Positions 8,155 through 17,093 of a DNA stretch of 64,000 nt are shown piece by piece (the first letter of the stretch is position 1; the number at the start of each line of letters is the position of its first letter). Position numbers and translations under genes: made by a program. The stretch comes from Bacillota bacterium (GTDB lineage Bacteria > Bacillota > Limnochordia > Darwinibacteriales > Darwinibacteriaceae): positions 1 to 64,000 of the forward strand of contig JAKOTU010000089.1 in NCBI GenBank assembly GCA_029776155.1, written 5' to 3'. The notes below the pieces were generated by a model. That model was not told the origin of the DNA. It ran no database searches and saw only the letters and a list, made by a program, of their open reading frames with translations.

Positions 8155-9217
8155 CTTCCGCCCCTCCCTTCCCGTAGGAGATGCGCCGCCTGATGACAAT
8201 GATGGCCTCGGCCGCGGCAAACAAAATGATCACCGCTTCCATAATCCCAATGAGCTCTCGCGGAATGCCGGTGAAGCGTTCCATACCCACAGCCCCAGAC
8301 TTAAGGGCAGCCAGTAAGAAGGCCACAAAGGGCAGGGCCTTCAGGTTGTTGCGGGCCAAAAGGGCCACCATGATGCCGTCGAAACCCAGGCTTTTGGAGA
8401 AATTGTCGAGAAAATAGCCGTGTATGCCCAAAACTTGGATGGCACCCATGATGCCGCCGATCATCCCGCTTAAGGCCATGGCGCCCACCATAATGGAGCG
8501 GGCTTGAAAGCCAGCATAGGTGGCAAACTGGGGATTAAGCCCCACCGTTTTGATTTTATAACCCAGGGTTGTGTAATCCATGAGCCAGATGAAAAAGACC
8601 ACCAGCCCCAGGGCAATAAACACGCCGCTGTTCGCCCGGCTGGGCATAAGGATGCGGGCCAGGCGCGCCGATTCTTGGATGTTCGGAGTCTGGGGTACTC
8701 CGATGTTGGGATTCTTGAACACATGATTCACAATATAACCGGTGCAGTAGATGGCCACATAATTGAGCATAATGGTGGTACACACCTCGTTAACTCTGTA
8801 GGCGGCCCGGAGAAAACCAGGGATAAACGCCCAGATGGCACCGGCTATCCCCGCGAGGACCAGAATGAGGGGGATATGCAAAAACCGCGGTAAACCAGTG
8901 ATGATGTACCCGAAATAGGCGGCGGTCATGGCACCAAAATAGAGCTGGCCCTCAACTCCCACGTTGAAGACGGCGGCCTTGGAGGAGATGGCAAAAGCCA
9001 ACCCAGAAAGGAGCAGGGGCACAAAGCGTTCCAGGGTGCCGCCGAAATTGAACCGACCGCTGAACGCTCCATTAAACAGAGCCGCATAGGCTTCCCCAAT
9101 GTCGTGTCCTTCAATAAGCATAAGGCCGGTACCGATTACAAAACCGATGATCACGGCCACCAAAACATTCAAGGGAGACTGCAATCTATTGAGTCGATCC
9201 AGCAGCTTAGGCTTCAA
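8147..9217 (-). CDS. BMP-type nucleoside ABC permease, first subunit (YufP/NupP-like)
   Basis: About 356 residues and nine or ten membrane segments, with the family pattern A-V-F-N-V-G-V-E-G-Q-L-Y-F-G and L-R-A-A-Y-R-V-N-E-V-C-T-T-I-M-L-N. Starts at TTG 9217, overlapping the ATPase stop by 11 bases behind a GAGGACGAGG stretch, so translation is probably coupled. The second permease overlaps its 3' end by 8 bases. Confidence 0.9.
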   Translation of the reverse strand: MKPKLLDRLNRLQSPLNVLVAVIIGFVIGTGLMLIEGHDIGEAYAALFNGAFSGRFNFGGTLERFVPLLLSGLAFAISSKAAVFNVGVEGQLYFGAMTAAYFGYIITGLPRFLHIPLILVLAGIAGAIWAFIPGFLRAAYRVNEVCTTIMLNYVAIYCTGYIVNHVFKNPNIGVPQTPNIQESARLARILMPSRANSGVFIALGLVVFFIWLMDYTTLGYKIKTVGLNPQFATYAGFQARSIMVGAMALSGMIGGIMGAIQVLGIHGYFLDNFSKSLGFDGIMVALLARNNLKALPFVAFLLAALKSGAVGMERFTGIPRELIGIMEAVIILFAAAEAIIVIRRRISYGKGGAEVV

Positions 9218-10754
9218 CGACCTCGTCCTCCTCTCGCTGGGCCCTCCGGTACTCTCCGCCGGCCATCATCAGGCCCAAGACCTGCTCATTGGCCTCTGAA
9301 GCAGGGAGAATCCCCACAATCCTGCCCTCAAACATCACCGCGATGCGGTCACTTAAGGACATGATCTCCTCCAGATCCGCGGATACCAGGAGAATCGCCT
9401 TACCCTCTTCCCGCTGGGCAATGAGGATGGAGCGGATAAACTCAATTGATCCGATGTCCACGCCGCGGGTGGGATGGGCGGCAATGAGCAGTTCCGCATC
9501 TTCCGACACTTCCCTGGCTACTACCACCTTTTGACGGTTACCGCCAGAGAGGTTGCGGGCAGGAATCCGGTAGTTTCCGGGGCGGATATCGTACTCGTCA
9601 ACCAGCTTGCTGGCCAGCTCCCTTACGGCTTGCCCTCTGATGATCCCCTTTTTGGACAGCGGCGGTCGCCGCAGTTTGGTGGCAATCAGATTGTCCGCCA
9701 CCGTCAAATCGGCACAGAGCCCCGAGCGGTTGCGATCCTCGGGAATATGGGCCACCCCCTGCCTGCGGATCTCACCTGGCGCGAGGTTGGTGATGTTCCT
9801 GCCGGAGACCAGTACCTCTCCCTGCTCTGCGCGGCGCAGCCCGGTGAGCACCTCCACCAGCTCACTTTGGCCGTTGCCATCCACTCCGGCAATACCCAAG
9901 ATCTCGCCGGCGTGCACTTGAAAGGAAACGTCTTTCAGATCCGAAAGCTTGCGCCTGCCCTTGGCTGAAAGCCCCCGGACATCCAAAACCACCTCGCCCT
10001 TCTCCCGCTCAGGCGCCCTGATGTTCAGGAACACTTCCCGGCCTACCATTAGGGTGGCGATCTTTTCCTTGGTGGCTTCCGCGGCTGAGAGCGTGCCCTG
10101 CACCCTGCCGTCCCTCATCACCGTAATCCGATCCGAGATGGCCAACACTTCCTGGAGCTTATGGGAGATGAAGATCACGGTTTTCCCGTGTTCCTTCAGG
10201 GAACGGATCACTTTGAACAAGTCTTCCGTCTCTTGGGGAGTGAGTACAGCGGTGGGTTCGTCCAAGATCAAAACTTCGGCCCCCCGGTACAGAGCCTTGA
10301 TGATTTCCACCCGCTGCGCTTCACCCACCGAGTTGTCGATGATCCTGCTGTCAGGGCGGATGGCCAGCCCATACTCGGCAGAGAGAGCTGTAATCCTTTC
10401 CCGGGCAGCATCATAGTCCACAACCCGCCGGCGGTTGGGTTCAAACCCTAAGATGATGTTCTCCAAAACGGTCATGGCGGGAGCCAGCATGAACTCTTGG
10501 TGCACCATGCCAATACCTAGGTTCATGGCATCCCGGGCGGAATGGATGGTCTGCCTTCGGCCGTGGATGTAGACCTCCCCCAGGTCGGGCTGGAGAACTC
10601 CATAGAGAATGTTCATGAGGGTAGATTTGCCTGCTCCGTTCTCGCCCACTAGCGAATGGACTTCACCCTTTTGGACCGAGAAGTCCACTCCTTTCAGGGC
10701 CACCACATTCGGGAACTGCTTCACGATCCCGGTCATGCGCACAATTGGTTCCAT
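9207..10754 (-). CDS. BMP-type nucleoside ABC ATPase with two nucleotide-binding domains (YufO/NupO-like)
   Basis: The 515-residue protein carries two ABC domains in tandem. The first has an intact Walker A (G-E-N-G-A-G-K-S-T near residue 38), signature V-G-E-A-Q and Walker B L-I-L-D-E-P; the second has a degenerate Walker A (G-V-D-G-N-G-Q-S-E) but a good L-S-G-G-N signature, as is usual for RbsA and YufO proteins. ATG 10754 has AGGAGG 7 bases upstream. A strong hairpin separates it from the binding-protein gene. Confidence 0.93.
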   Translation of the reverse strand: MEPIVRMTGIVKQFPNVVALKGVDFSVQKGEVHSLVGENGAGKSTLMNILYGVLQPDLGEVYIHGRRQTIHSARDAMNLGIGMVHQEFMLAPAMTVLENIILGFEPNRRRVVDYDAARERITALSAEYGLAIRPDSRIIDNSVGEAQRVEIIKALYRGAEVLILDEPTAVLTPQETEDLFKVIRSLKEHGKTVIFISHKLQEVLAISDRITVMRDGRVQGTLSAAEATKEKIATLMVGREVFLNIRAPEREKGEVVLDVRGLSAKGRRKLSDLKDVSFQVHAGEILGIAGVDGNGQSELVEVLTGLRRAEQGEVLVSGRNITNLAPGEIRRQGVAHIPEDRNRSGLCADLTVADNLIATKLRRPPLSKKGIIRGQAVRELASKLVDEYDIRPGNYRIPARNLSGGNRQKVVVAREVSEDAELLIAAHPTRGVDIGSIEFIRSILIAQREEGKAILLVSADLEEIMSLSDRIAVMFEGRIVGILPASEANEQVLGLMMAGGEYRRAQREEDEVVEA

Positions 10755-10769
10755 AGTCCATCCTCCTAG

Positions 10770-10796
10770 TCAGGCCCGGGAAAACCCCGGGCCTGA
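10770..10796 (-). other. Intercistronic hairpin between binding protein and ATPase genes
   Basis: Perfect 11-base-pair stem (10770-10780 with 10786-10796), no T run. It lies in the 54-base gap between the BMP gene and the ATPase gene and could protect the upstream mRNA or attenuate read-through so that more binding protein is made. Confidence 0.7.
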
Positions 10797-10808
10797 ACCA
10801 AGTAACTG

Positions 10809-11831
10809 CTAGTTCCTCCTGAAGCCCTCATAGGTGTCGACCACGATTTCTCCCCGCTTGACCTTCTCGGTGAGTTCAGCCACCATTTCCAGGATCTCCA
10901 TGGGGAACTGGTCACCAAGGGCTTCCCTCATCACCGACATATCTGTGAGGCTGACGCCGCCGTTGGCAATGTCCATGTACAGAACTTCGCCACCCTGCCA
11001 GGTGCCGTCAACGACTTTCTGCACCATGAGGTAAGCGGCCTGGTCTACCCGCTTGAGCATGCTGGTGACAATGGAGCCGGGGTAGATGCCGTCCTGATCC
11101 AGGTCTACGCCGATGGCGTAGCGCCCTTCTTCATAGGCGGCTTCCAGGATACCGTTGCCGGTGCCGCTGGCCACGTTCATGACCACATCTGCCCCCTGTT
11201 CGTATTGGGACAGGGTGAGTTCTTTGCCCCGCACCGGGTCAGTGAAACTGCCAGCAAAGGCTACCAGTACCTGTACCTCGGGATCGATGTAGGCGGCACC
11301 CTGTTTGTAGCCCACCAAAAAGTCGTGGAGAACGGGGATATCCATCCCGCCTACCCAGCCGATGATCTTCTCGCTGTTCACGCCAGGCAGATGATCCATG
11401 GTCGTCCACATGGCGGCCACTGCACCAGCCAGGAAGGAGCCTTCATTTTGGGCAAACACCGCGGAAACCACGTTGGGCTGTTCCACTACACCGTCAATGA
11501 TACCGAACTTGGTGTTGGGGAAGTATTGGGCGTTGCGATCGAGAATCTCCTGGAACTGAGTAGAGTTGGCGATCACCAGATCATAACCGGCATCGGCCAT
11601 GGCCACCAGGTTCTGCTCCCAGTCGGCGGGGTTGCCGGACTCCAAAACACGCAGCTCAATGCCGAAATCCTCAATGGCGCGCTGCAGACCTTGGTAGGCA
11701 CTGTCATTGAAGGACTGGTCGCCCAAGAAACCGGAAAGAACCAACGCGACGCGAATGGGCTGGGCCATTGCTGCCGAACTGACCAGCAGGACCAAGGCCA
11801 AACTCAAGATCACGAAAAGCTTTCTGTTCAT
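10809..11831 (-). CDS. BMP-family substrate-binding protein (PnrA-like nucleoside receptor)
   Basis: Exported receptor of 340 residues. A signal peptide ends near S-S-A-A-M-A-Q with no lipobox cysteine, so the mature protein is probably free in a periplasm rather than a lipoprotein. The BMP/PnrA family is shown by G-D-Q-S-F-N-D-S-A-Y-Q-G, G-I-I-D-G-V-V and V-G-G-M-D-I-P-V-L. Known relatives bind guanosine, inosine and similar nucleosides, which agrees with the nucleoside hydrolase in the same operon. ATG 11831 follows AAGGAGG. Confidence 0.92.
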   Translation of the reverse strand: MNRKLFVILSLALVLLVSSAAMAQPIRVALVLSGFLGDQSFNDSAYQGLQRAIEDFGIELRVLESGNPADWEQNLVAMADAGYDLVIANSTQFQEILDRNAQYFPNTKFGIIDGVVEQPNVVSAVFAQNEGSFLAGAVAAMWTTMDHLPGVNSEKIIGWVGGMDIPVLHDFLVGYKQGAAYIDPEVQVLVAFAGSFTDPVRGKELTLSQYEQGADVVMNVASGTGNGILEAAYEEGRYAIGVDLDQDGIYPGSIVTSMLKRVDQAAYLMVQKVVDGTWQGGEVLYMDIANGGVSLTDMSVMREALGDQFPMEILEMVAELTEKVKRGEIVVDTYEGFRRN

Positions 11832-11897
11832 CGCACATCCTCCTTGGATTTATTGAGAGCATTGACTTCGCGGCAAGCAGCTTACTTTTCCCCAGAA

Positions 11898-12935
11898 TCA
11901 CCTCCCCTGCAGGCTTTCTTCATTGACTATGCTGCCAGCAAGGCTGGACTCGCGAATTACCAGGCGCGGCTGCAGCACCATGGTTTCTGCCCTTTTCTCC
12001 ACATCCCCATTGCTCAAACGCCAGATTAGGCGCTCCATGGCCTGCTGTCCCAGCTCATATTTGGGCTGCGCCACAGTGGTCAGCCGCGGCCGCACTTTAG
12101 CGGCCAGGGGTATATCATCATAGCCCACCACGGCAATATCCTGGGGCACCTGCAGATTGGCCTCTTCGATGGCCGTGAGGGCCCCTAAAGCCATCAGGTC
12201 GTTGGCCGCGAAAATCGCGGTGGGGCGTTCCTCTAAGTCGAGCAGCCTGCGGGTTTCAATATAGCCGCTGCGCTCTTTGTAGTCCCCATCCCGCACCCAT
12301 TCGGGACGAATCTGCAGGAAGTGCTCCTCCATGGCTTCTACATACCCGATATAGCGATCAATGCCCGTTTGGGTATTCTGCGGCCCCCGGATGGTGGCAA
12401 TGGCCTGGTGTCCTAGGCGAATCAGGTGGCTTACCGCATCTTTGGCCCCCTTCAAGTTGTCATTCACCACCATATCCACATTGAGGCCATCCACATAGCG
12501 GTCGGCAATGACGATGGGAATACGGGCTTGCACCAACTCTTCCAGATAATCTTTACTTACAATGCTGCCGATGAAGATGATCCCATCCACCTGGCGCTCC
12601 CGGGCGATGCGCACGTATTTTCTTTCCTTCGCTTTTAGGCCATCAGTATTGCAGATAATCAAGCTGTATCCGTGGTTATAAGCCATGTCTTCTACGCCCC
12701 GGGCCACCAGGGCAAAAAAGGAGTTGGCAATATCGGGAACGATCAGGGAAATCACCTTGGTCAAGCCGCTGGCCAGGCTCCTGGCCAGGGAGTTAGGCAC
12801 ATACCCAAGCTCCTCGGCGGTGGCCAAGATCTGTTCTTTCAGTTCCCTGCGCACATAACCCTTATTATTGAGGGCCCGGGATACTGTGGCCGTGGAAACA
12901 CCCAGCTTTTTCGCAATCTCGTAAATAGTGGACAA
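11898..12935 (-). CDS. LacI-family transcriptional regulator of the nucleoside operon
   Basis: A LacI-type DNA-binding head (T-I-Y-E-I-A-K-K-L-G-V-S-T-A-T-V-S-R-A-L within the first 22 residues) with hinge helix L-A-R-S-L is followed by a periplasmic-binding-protein-like effector domain. 345 residues is standard. Start is probably TTG 12935. It is the first gene of the operon, 66 bases before the BMP gene, and a cluster of inverted half-sites lies directly upstream, so autoregulation of the whole operon is likely. Confidence 0.9.
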   Translation of the reverse strand: MSTIYEIAKKLGVSTATVSRALNNKGYVRRELKEQILATAEELGYVPNSLARSLASGLTKVISLIVPDIANSFFALVARGVEDMAYNHGYSLIICNTDGLKAKERKYVRIARERQVDGIIFIGSIVSKDYLEELVQARIPIVIADRYVDGLNVDMVVNDNLKGAKDAVSHLIRLGHQAIATIRGPQNTQTGIDRYIGYVEAMEEHFLQIRPEWVRDGDYKERSGYIETRRLLDLEERPTAIFAANDLMALGALTAIEEANLQVPQDIAVVGYDDIPLAAKVRPRLTTVAQPKYELGQQAMERLIWRLSNGDVEKRAETMVLQPRLVIRESSLAGSIVNEESLQGR

Positions 12936-12951
12936 CGCTCGATTCCCCTAC

Positions 12952-12987
12952 GTTACATTTTGTGCAACCCGTTACATTTGTTGCACA
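12952..12987 (-). promoter_or_regulatory. Candidate LacI operator cluster upstream of the nucleoside operon
   Basis: Four related half-sites alternate here: GTTACA (12952), TGCAAC (12963), GTTACA (12971) and GTTGCA (12980). The central pair forms TGCAAC-CC-GTTACA (12963-12976), a LacI-style operator, and the outer pair forms the perfect inverted repeat TGTGCAAC/GTTGCACA (12961-12968, 12980-12987). The cluster lies 17-52 bases upstream of the LacI start. Confidence 0.5.
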
Positions 12988-13064
12988 CTTTGTAAAATCA
13001 TTCAACGCAAAACCGAAAATTCCTTCCCGCTGAAGCGAATTTCGCCCAAAGGCCCAAAAAGTGA

Positions 13065-13099
13065 AATACCACGCCTGGCGCCAAGCCAAGCGTGGTATT
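13065..13099 (-). terminator. Terminator of the RbsABC/hydrolase operon
   Basis: A 15-base-pair stem with one G-U pair (13065-13079 with 13085-13099) lies beyond the stop of the gene at 13149-14411 and is followed on the minus strand by TTTCACTTTTT. Confidence 0.75.
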
Positions 13100-13148
13100 C
13101 CACGGGGAAACAGCGGGCGTGAAGAGAGGTCTAGTTGTCGGGTTGAAA

Positions 13149-14411
13149 TCACTCTTCTATACCGCACCAGGAGATGAGCAGGTTAGCGTACAGATAAACA
13201 GCCTGGAGGTAATCCTCCACCGCGATGAATTCATCGATGCTGTGGGCCTGCTCCGCTTTGCCAGGTCCCCAGACGATGGCGGGAATCCCGGCGATGTTGT
13301 GCAGCAGCCGGCCGTCGTTACCGATGGGCGACCCCACAACCTGTTTGCCCTCGGGCAGCAGTGCAGCCGCCAGCTGTACCAGGGGATGTGCAGCCGGTAT
13401 TTCATACGGCTGCCCCTCTTGATAGCATTCTACTTGAATGGGGTTTTCCCGCAGCCAGGGTTCGGCCGCTTCCAGGGACCGCACAACTCCAAGGACATCC
13501 CGTTCAATGTCCCCTTTGGTCACTCCCGGGCAGTAGTGGATGCACACTTTAAACTCGCAGTTGGCGGGAACCGTAGAACCGGCTTCACCGCCGTAAATCT
13601 GGCCGACATTGAGTGTGGGCGGCGGCATCAAAGGATGCTTGTACTGCATCAGCCACTTGTGCTCCAGTTCATAGAGGCGGGCGATCAACTTGATCGCATA
13701 CTCAATAGCGCTTTCACCTTCCCATTTACGGCCTGAATGGATGGCCCGACCCAACAGTGAAAATTTGTAGAACACCCAGCCAACATGGCCAATTTGAACA
13801 TTTAGGTCGGTAAACTCACACACCACCGCTGCATCGGCCTTAAAGCCATCCATGACCAGAGCCAGTGTGCCGTTGCCGCCGCCCTCTTCATCCACCACAC
13901 TTTGATAGAACACATCACCCTTCAACTTGAACCCGGCGGAGCGCACCAGATCGATGGCCGCCAAGGCTGCCACCAGACCGCCCTTCATGTCCGTGGCGCC
14001 AAGGCCTTGAATGACGCCGTCCACCTCATTGCCGCTGAAGGGATCAAAACTCCACAGATTTCTCTCCCCATAGGGCATGGTGTCCACATGGCCATTGAAG
14101 ACCAGGGATCTGCCGCCTCCGGTACCCCGGAAGGTGCCCAGCAAATTGGGGCGGTTGGTATAGTTATGGCCCGGGTTGCCTTCCCCGAACCTTTTGATGC
14201 CTTCTTGGATCAGATCTTCCCTGACCTCTTTAAACTCGGCCACGCCCCCCAAGGCCACAATCTGCTCCGCGAGATACTCTTGCCCCTGGAGCTCATTGCC
14301 CCCTTCTATGCCGTGGCCGATGACGCGGGTATCCCGCCGCACCAGTTCCTGCAGCATCTGCACGTACTTGGCGCGGTTTTTCTCCAGCGCCGCCTGCAGC
14401 CGCTCCTTCAT
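13149..14411 (-). CDS. M20-family metallohydrolase (ArgE/DapE type), paralogue B
   Basis: 420 residues, collinear with and about three-quarters identical by eye to the hydrolase at 5012-6274. Metal and catalytic motifs are intact: G-H-V-D-T-M-P, A-T-D-M-K-G-G, D-E-E-G-G-G-N-G and A-H-S-I-D-E. The C-E-P-T-D motif of paralogue A reads C-E-F-T-D here; the ligand glutamate is kept. It is the last gene of the 23779-to-13149 operon, before a terminator. ATG 14411 has a GGTGAGG site. Its presence in two differently regulated operons suggests the same chemical class of substrate reaches the cell by two importers. Confidence 0.92.
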   Translation of the reverse strand: MKERLQAALEKNRAKYVQMLQELVRRDTRVIGHGIEGGNELQGQEYLAEQIVALGGVAEFKEVREDLIQEGIKRFGEGNPGHNYTNRPNLLGTFRGTGGGRSLVFNGHVDTMPYGERNLWSFDPFSGNEVDGVIQGLGATDMKGGLVAALAAIDLVRSAGFKLKGDVFYQSVVDEEGGGNGTLALVMDGFKADAAVVCEFTDLNVQIGHVGWVFYKFSLLGRAIHSGRKWEGESAIEYAIKLIARLYELEHKWLMQYKHPLMPPPTLNVGQIYGGEAGSTVPANCEFKVCIHYCPGVTKGDIERDVLGVVRSLEAAEPWLRENPIQVECYQEGQPYEIPAAHPLVQLAAALLPEGKQVVGSPIGNDGRLLHNIAGIPAIVWGPGKAEQAHSIDEFIAVEDYLQAVYLYANLLISWCGIEE

Positions 14412-14438
14412 TTCCTCACCATCTTTCCGTTTTTGCCT

Positions 14439-15617
14439 CTACTCTTCTTCCCGATCCGCCCTTAAGTAGCGGTCATCACTGCTGATTCTCTGCAGTACCC
14501 CGGCCATAATGGTCACCCGGGGGATAATACTCTCCAGATCCAAACGTTCCTGATCGGTATGACAGAAGTAGCTCATGGGCACTAGACCGTCGATGGTAGG
14601 TGTACCCACTTGGGCGCTGATCCAGGCATCGGCCCCTCCCCCGCAGAAGGCCTCATGGAGGGGCAGGCCCACCTCAGCACTGGTCCTGTTGATCAGTTCC
14701 ACGAACTTGTCCACTGCCGGGGTTTTCACCAGGGGAGGACACCCGCCCGGCCGGTGCCGGCAGGTTGTTGTGGTGCCCGGGATCAAAGTGCTGCCTTCGA
14801 TCTCCTTCATAGCAGCATGGATAGCCTCCATGGCTGCAAAGGTGTCCACCCGAATATCCACATGGGCCCAGGCGTGGTCGGGAATCACCCCTTCGGCTAT
14901 GCCCCCTTGCATGAGGGTCACCTGGGGGATGGCTCCAGGGATGTCCAGTTTGTGAATTAGGGTAACCTTGTGGCAGAGCTCCTCAAGGGCATTGCGCCCA
15001 GCCTCCGGCCGCACGCCCGCGTGGGATTTCACACCAACCACATCAATTTCGTAATACATCACTCCGCCGCGGCTGGTGATGTACTCATCCTCGAAATCGG
15101 GGCTTTCCATGCAAAAGGCCACATCAGCCAGGCGGGCGTAGTGCTCAATCCATTTTTTCGAACTTGGGGAATACAGCTCTTCATCTGGGTTGAAAAGAAT
15201 AATCAACTCTCCGTAATCTGCACAGCCCACATCGTGTAAGGCTTGCAGGGAATAGAGGGAACCGATGATCCCGTGGGTGCAGTCGCTCACACCAGGGCCA
15301 AAGGCGAACCTGCCTTCCACCCGAAAAGGCCGCTGGGCGCAGGTGCCCTCAGGCCAGACCGTGTCCATATGGGCATAGAGGAGAATCCTGGCCTTGCCCT
15401 GGCCCTTTTTGCGTCCCACCACTGTAGGGCCGTATTCCTCATCAGGATAGACTGTTACGGTGCAGCCCAGCTCCTCAAGCTTGCGGCGGAGGAAGTCCGC
15501 TGTTTGCTCTAGACCTTTGAGGTAACGGCTCCCCCGGTCAATGGTGGATAGCGTTTCCACCGTCTGCATAATCTCCCCATAACGAGCCTTTACGGCGCCC
15601 CTGATTCTGTCCAGCAC
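14439..15617 (-). CDS. M20-family carboxypeptidase (CPG2-like)
   Basis: Resembles glutamate carboxypeptidase CPG2: A-H-M-D-T-V-W-P-E-G-T, R-P-F, G-P-G-V-S-D, F-N-P-D-E-E-L and a late F-C-H-T-D histidine. Where most members read D-M-K-G-G after the bridging aspartate, this one reads D-C-T-H-G, an uncommon change next to the metal site. The start is most likely GTG 15617: an ATG at 15623 directly abuts the AAGGAGG site with no spacer, whereas the GTG sits 6 bases away. It lies between two other hydrolase genes. Substrate unknown; the family removes C-terminal amino acids or cleaves similar amides. Confidence 0.88.
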   Translation of the reverse strand: MLDRIRGAVKARYGEIMQTVETLSTIDRGSRYLKGLEQTADFLRRKLEELGCTVTVYPDEEYGPTVVGRKKGQGKARILLYAHMDTVWPEGTCAQRPFRVEGRFAFGPGVSDCTHGIIGSLYSLQALHDVGCADYGELIILFNPDEELYSPSSKKWIEHYARLADVAFCMESPDFEDEYITSRGGVMYYEIDVVGVKSHAGVRPEAGRNALEELCHKVTLIHKLDIPGAIPQVTLMQGGIAEGVIPDHAWAHVDIRVDTFAAMEAIHAAMKEIEGSTLIPGTTTTCRHRPGGCPPLVKTPAVDKFVELINRTSAEVGLPLHEAFCGGGADAWISAQVGTPTIDGLVPMSYFCHTDQERLDLESIIPRVTIMAGVLQRISSDDRYLRADREEE

Positions 15618-15628
15618 GGTCATCCTCC

Positions 15629-17065
15629 TTAATCTTTGAATGGGAAAATGGTCTTGGGCACCTTGCTGAAGGGCCTGCCCGTTATGTCTTGGTAGGTGGT
15701 CCCAGGGGTGTAGGCCATGATGTGTGATTTTCCGTAGGCGGCAATATCCTCGAATTGATAGCCCTGCTTGATAACGATCACATCATACTCATGAAGGTTG
15801 ATTTTGGCCTGTTCCAGCTGGACGTTGTACATCAGGGAATCCCGGATGTCTGTAACCTGCACCGTGAGATCACCCGAGGTGACCAGCACAGAGTTACCGT
15901 AGTCGGTGGAGTCTCGGTTGTACATCACGCCTTTGATGGCTCTGCCCTTGGCTTTCAGGACGCCTTGGATCCTCACAGGCTCAGATAAACTATTCAGGCC
16001 AAGGCCCAGCAGGAAATCCACCGCGGCCCCTTCTTCCAAGGCCATGAGCTTCGCACAGGCCAGGGGATCATAAATGGTGGAAAACAGGATCTTCCTGCCT
16101 TTGGTCTCACCGTGTTCTAAAAACCGCCTTAAGAAGTAGGTGTTAATCCCCGGGCCGCCCCCTGTGGGGTTATCGCCGGAATCAGAAACAATCACGGGGG
16201 TCTCCAAAACCAGCGCCTGCTTGATGGCCTCCTCCGGGCTGAGAGCAAGGCCGGCAAAGCGAAACTCATGTCTTTTGGCGTAAATCTGCTCCGCCATAAG
16301 GTGGGCCGCTTCCTCAGCTAAGGCCGCATGCTCCGGTGCCGAAGGAACGGTGACCACGCAGGGGTAGCTGTGATCCACGTCGGCAAACACAAAGGACATG
16401 AAAAAGGAAGCACACAGGATTTCCTCCCGCTTCTCCCACGCCTCCACTTCAGCCATGATGGACTTGGTGGGCTCCATGTCGGTGATGGCGAAGTCTCCGC
16501 TGAGCAGCATGGGTACCCGTACAACCACGGGTCTCGGCAGTTTTCCTTCCTTGATGCTCACCAGCAGATGCTCCGCTACCCGCCGGCAGGTATCCACCAC
16601 ATCCCGGTGGGGCGCCGTATGGTAAGCCCTGATAATATTGGCATACTTGGCTATATCCGGCGACAAGTTGCCGTGGGGATCCATGGCCACCGCCACTGGC
16701 ACCTGGTAGCCAAGTACGTCCCGAATCCCCCGCAAAATGTACATTTCTCCCTGGCCCAAGTCTTCCACATCGGAAGCACCGTGCAGGCGCAGAAAAACGC
16801 CATCGATATCCCCAGCCCGCTTCAGGTCCTCCAGGATCTGGTCAGCGCAGGCCAAAAACTCCTTGCGGTCCAGTAAGCCCCCCGCACCCATGGGTGTGGT
16901 GAAGAAAACGCTTTTCACAAGCTCGACGCCTGCTTCTTCGAACACCTGGAGGGCGCCTTGGAAATAGGGGTTAATCTCCTCACCGGCAAACCTGTACATC
17001 TCATCTTCCTTGATGGGGGAGAGATTTGCCGTTTCATGCAGAAAACCGGCTGTGAAGATCCTCAT
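15629..17065 (-). CDS. M81-family metallopeptidase (MlrC / microcystinase C-like)
   Basis: 478 residues with the M81 pattern: M-R-I-F-T-A-G-F-L-H-E-T-A-N at the start, L-R-L-H-G-A-S, A-M-D-P-H-G-N-L-S, Y-H-T-A-P-H-R-D-V and S-D-S-G-D-N-P-T-G-G-G-P-G. MlrC in sphingomonads hydrolyses linear microcystin pieces, but most relatives have no known substrate and often lie beside transporters. Here it is 29 bases downstream of an RbsC-type permease and 12 bases before the CPG2-like hydrolase, so it probably acts on the imported compound. ATG 17065 follows GGAAGGAG. Confidence 0.9.
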   Translation of the reverse strand: MRIFTAGFLHETANLSPIKEDEMYRFAGEEINPYFQGALQVFEEAGVELVKSVFFTTPMGAGGLLDRKEFLACADQILEDLKRAGDIDGVFLRLHGASDVEDLGQGEMYILRGIRDVLGYQVPVAVAMDPHGNLSPDIAKYANIIRAYHTAPHRDVVDTCRRVAEHLLVSIKEGKLPRPVVVRVPMLLSGDFAITDMEPTKSIMAEVEAWEKREEILCASFFMSFVFADVDHSYPCVVTVPSAPEHAALAEEAAHLMAEQIYAKRHEFRFAGLALSPEEAIKQALVLETPVIVSDSGDNPTGGGPGINTYFLRRFLEHGETKGRKILFSTIYDPLACAKLMALEEGAAVDFLLGLGLNSLSEPVRIQGVLKAKGRAIKGVMYNRDSTDYGNSVLVTSGDLTVQVTDIRDSLMYNVQLEQAKINLHEYDVIVIKQGYQFEDIAAYGKSHIMAYTPGTTYQDITGRPFSKVPKTIFPFKD

Positions 17066-17093
17066 CTCTGCGCTCCTTCCCCTCGCCCTGACC

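Noticed and set aside
11205-12029. Plus-strand open frame (274 codons) across the BMP and LacI genes
   Set aside because: Crosses the boundary of two well-supported minus-strand genes and has no recognisable product.
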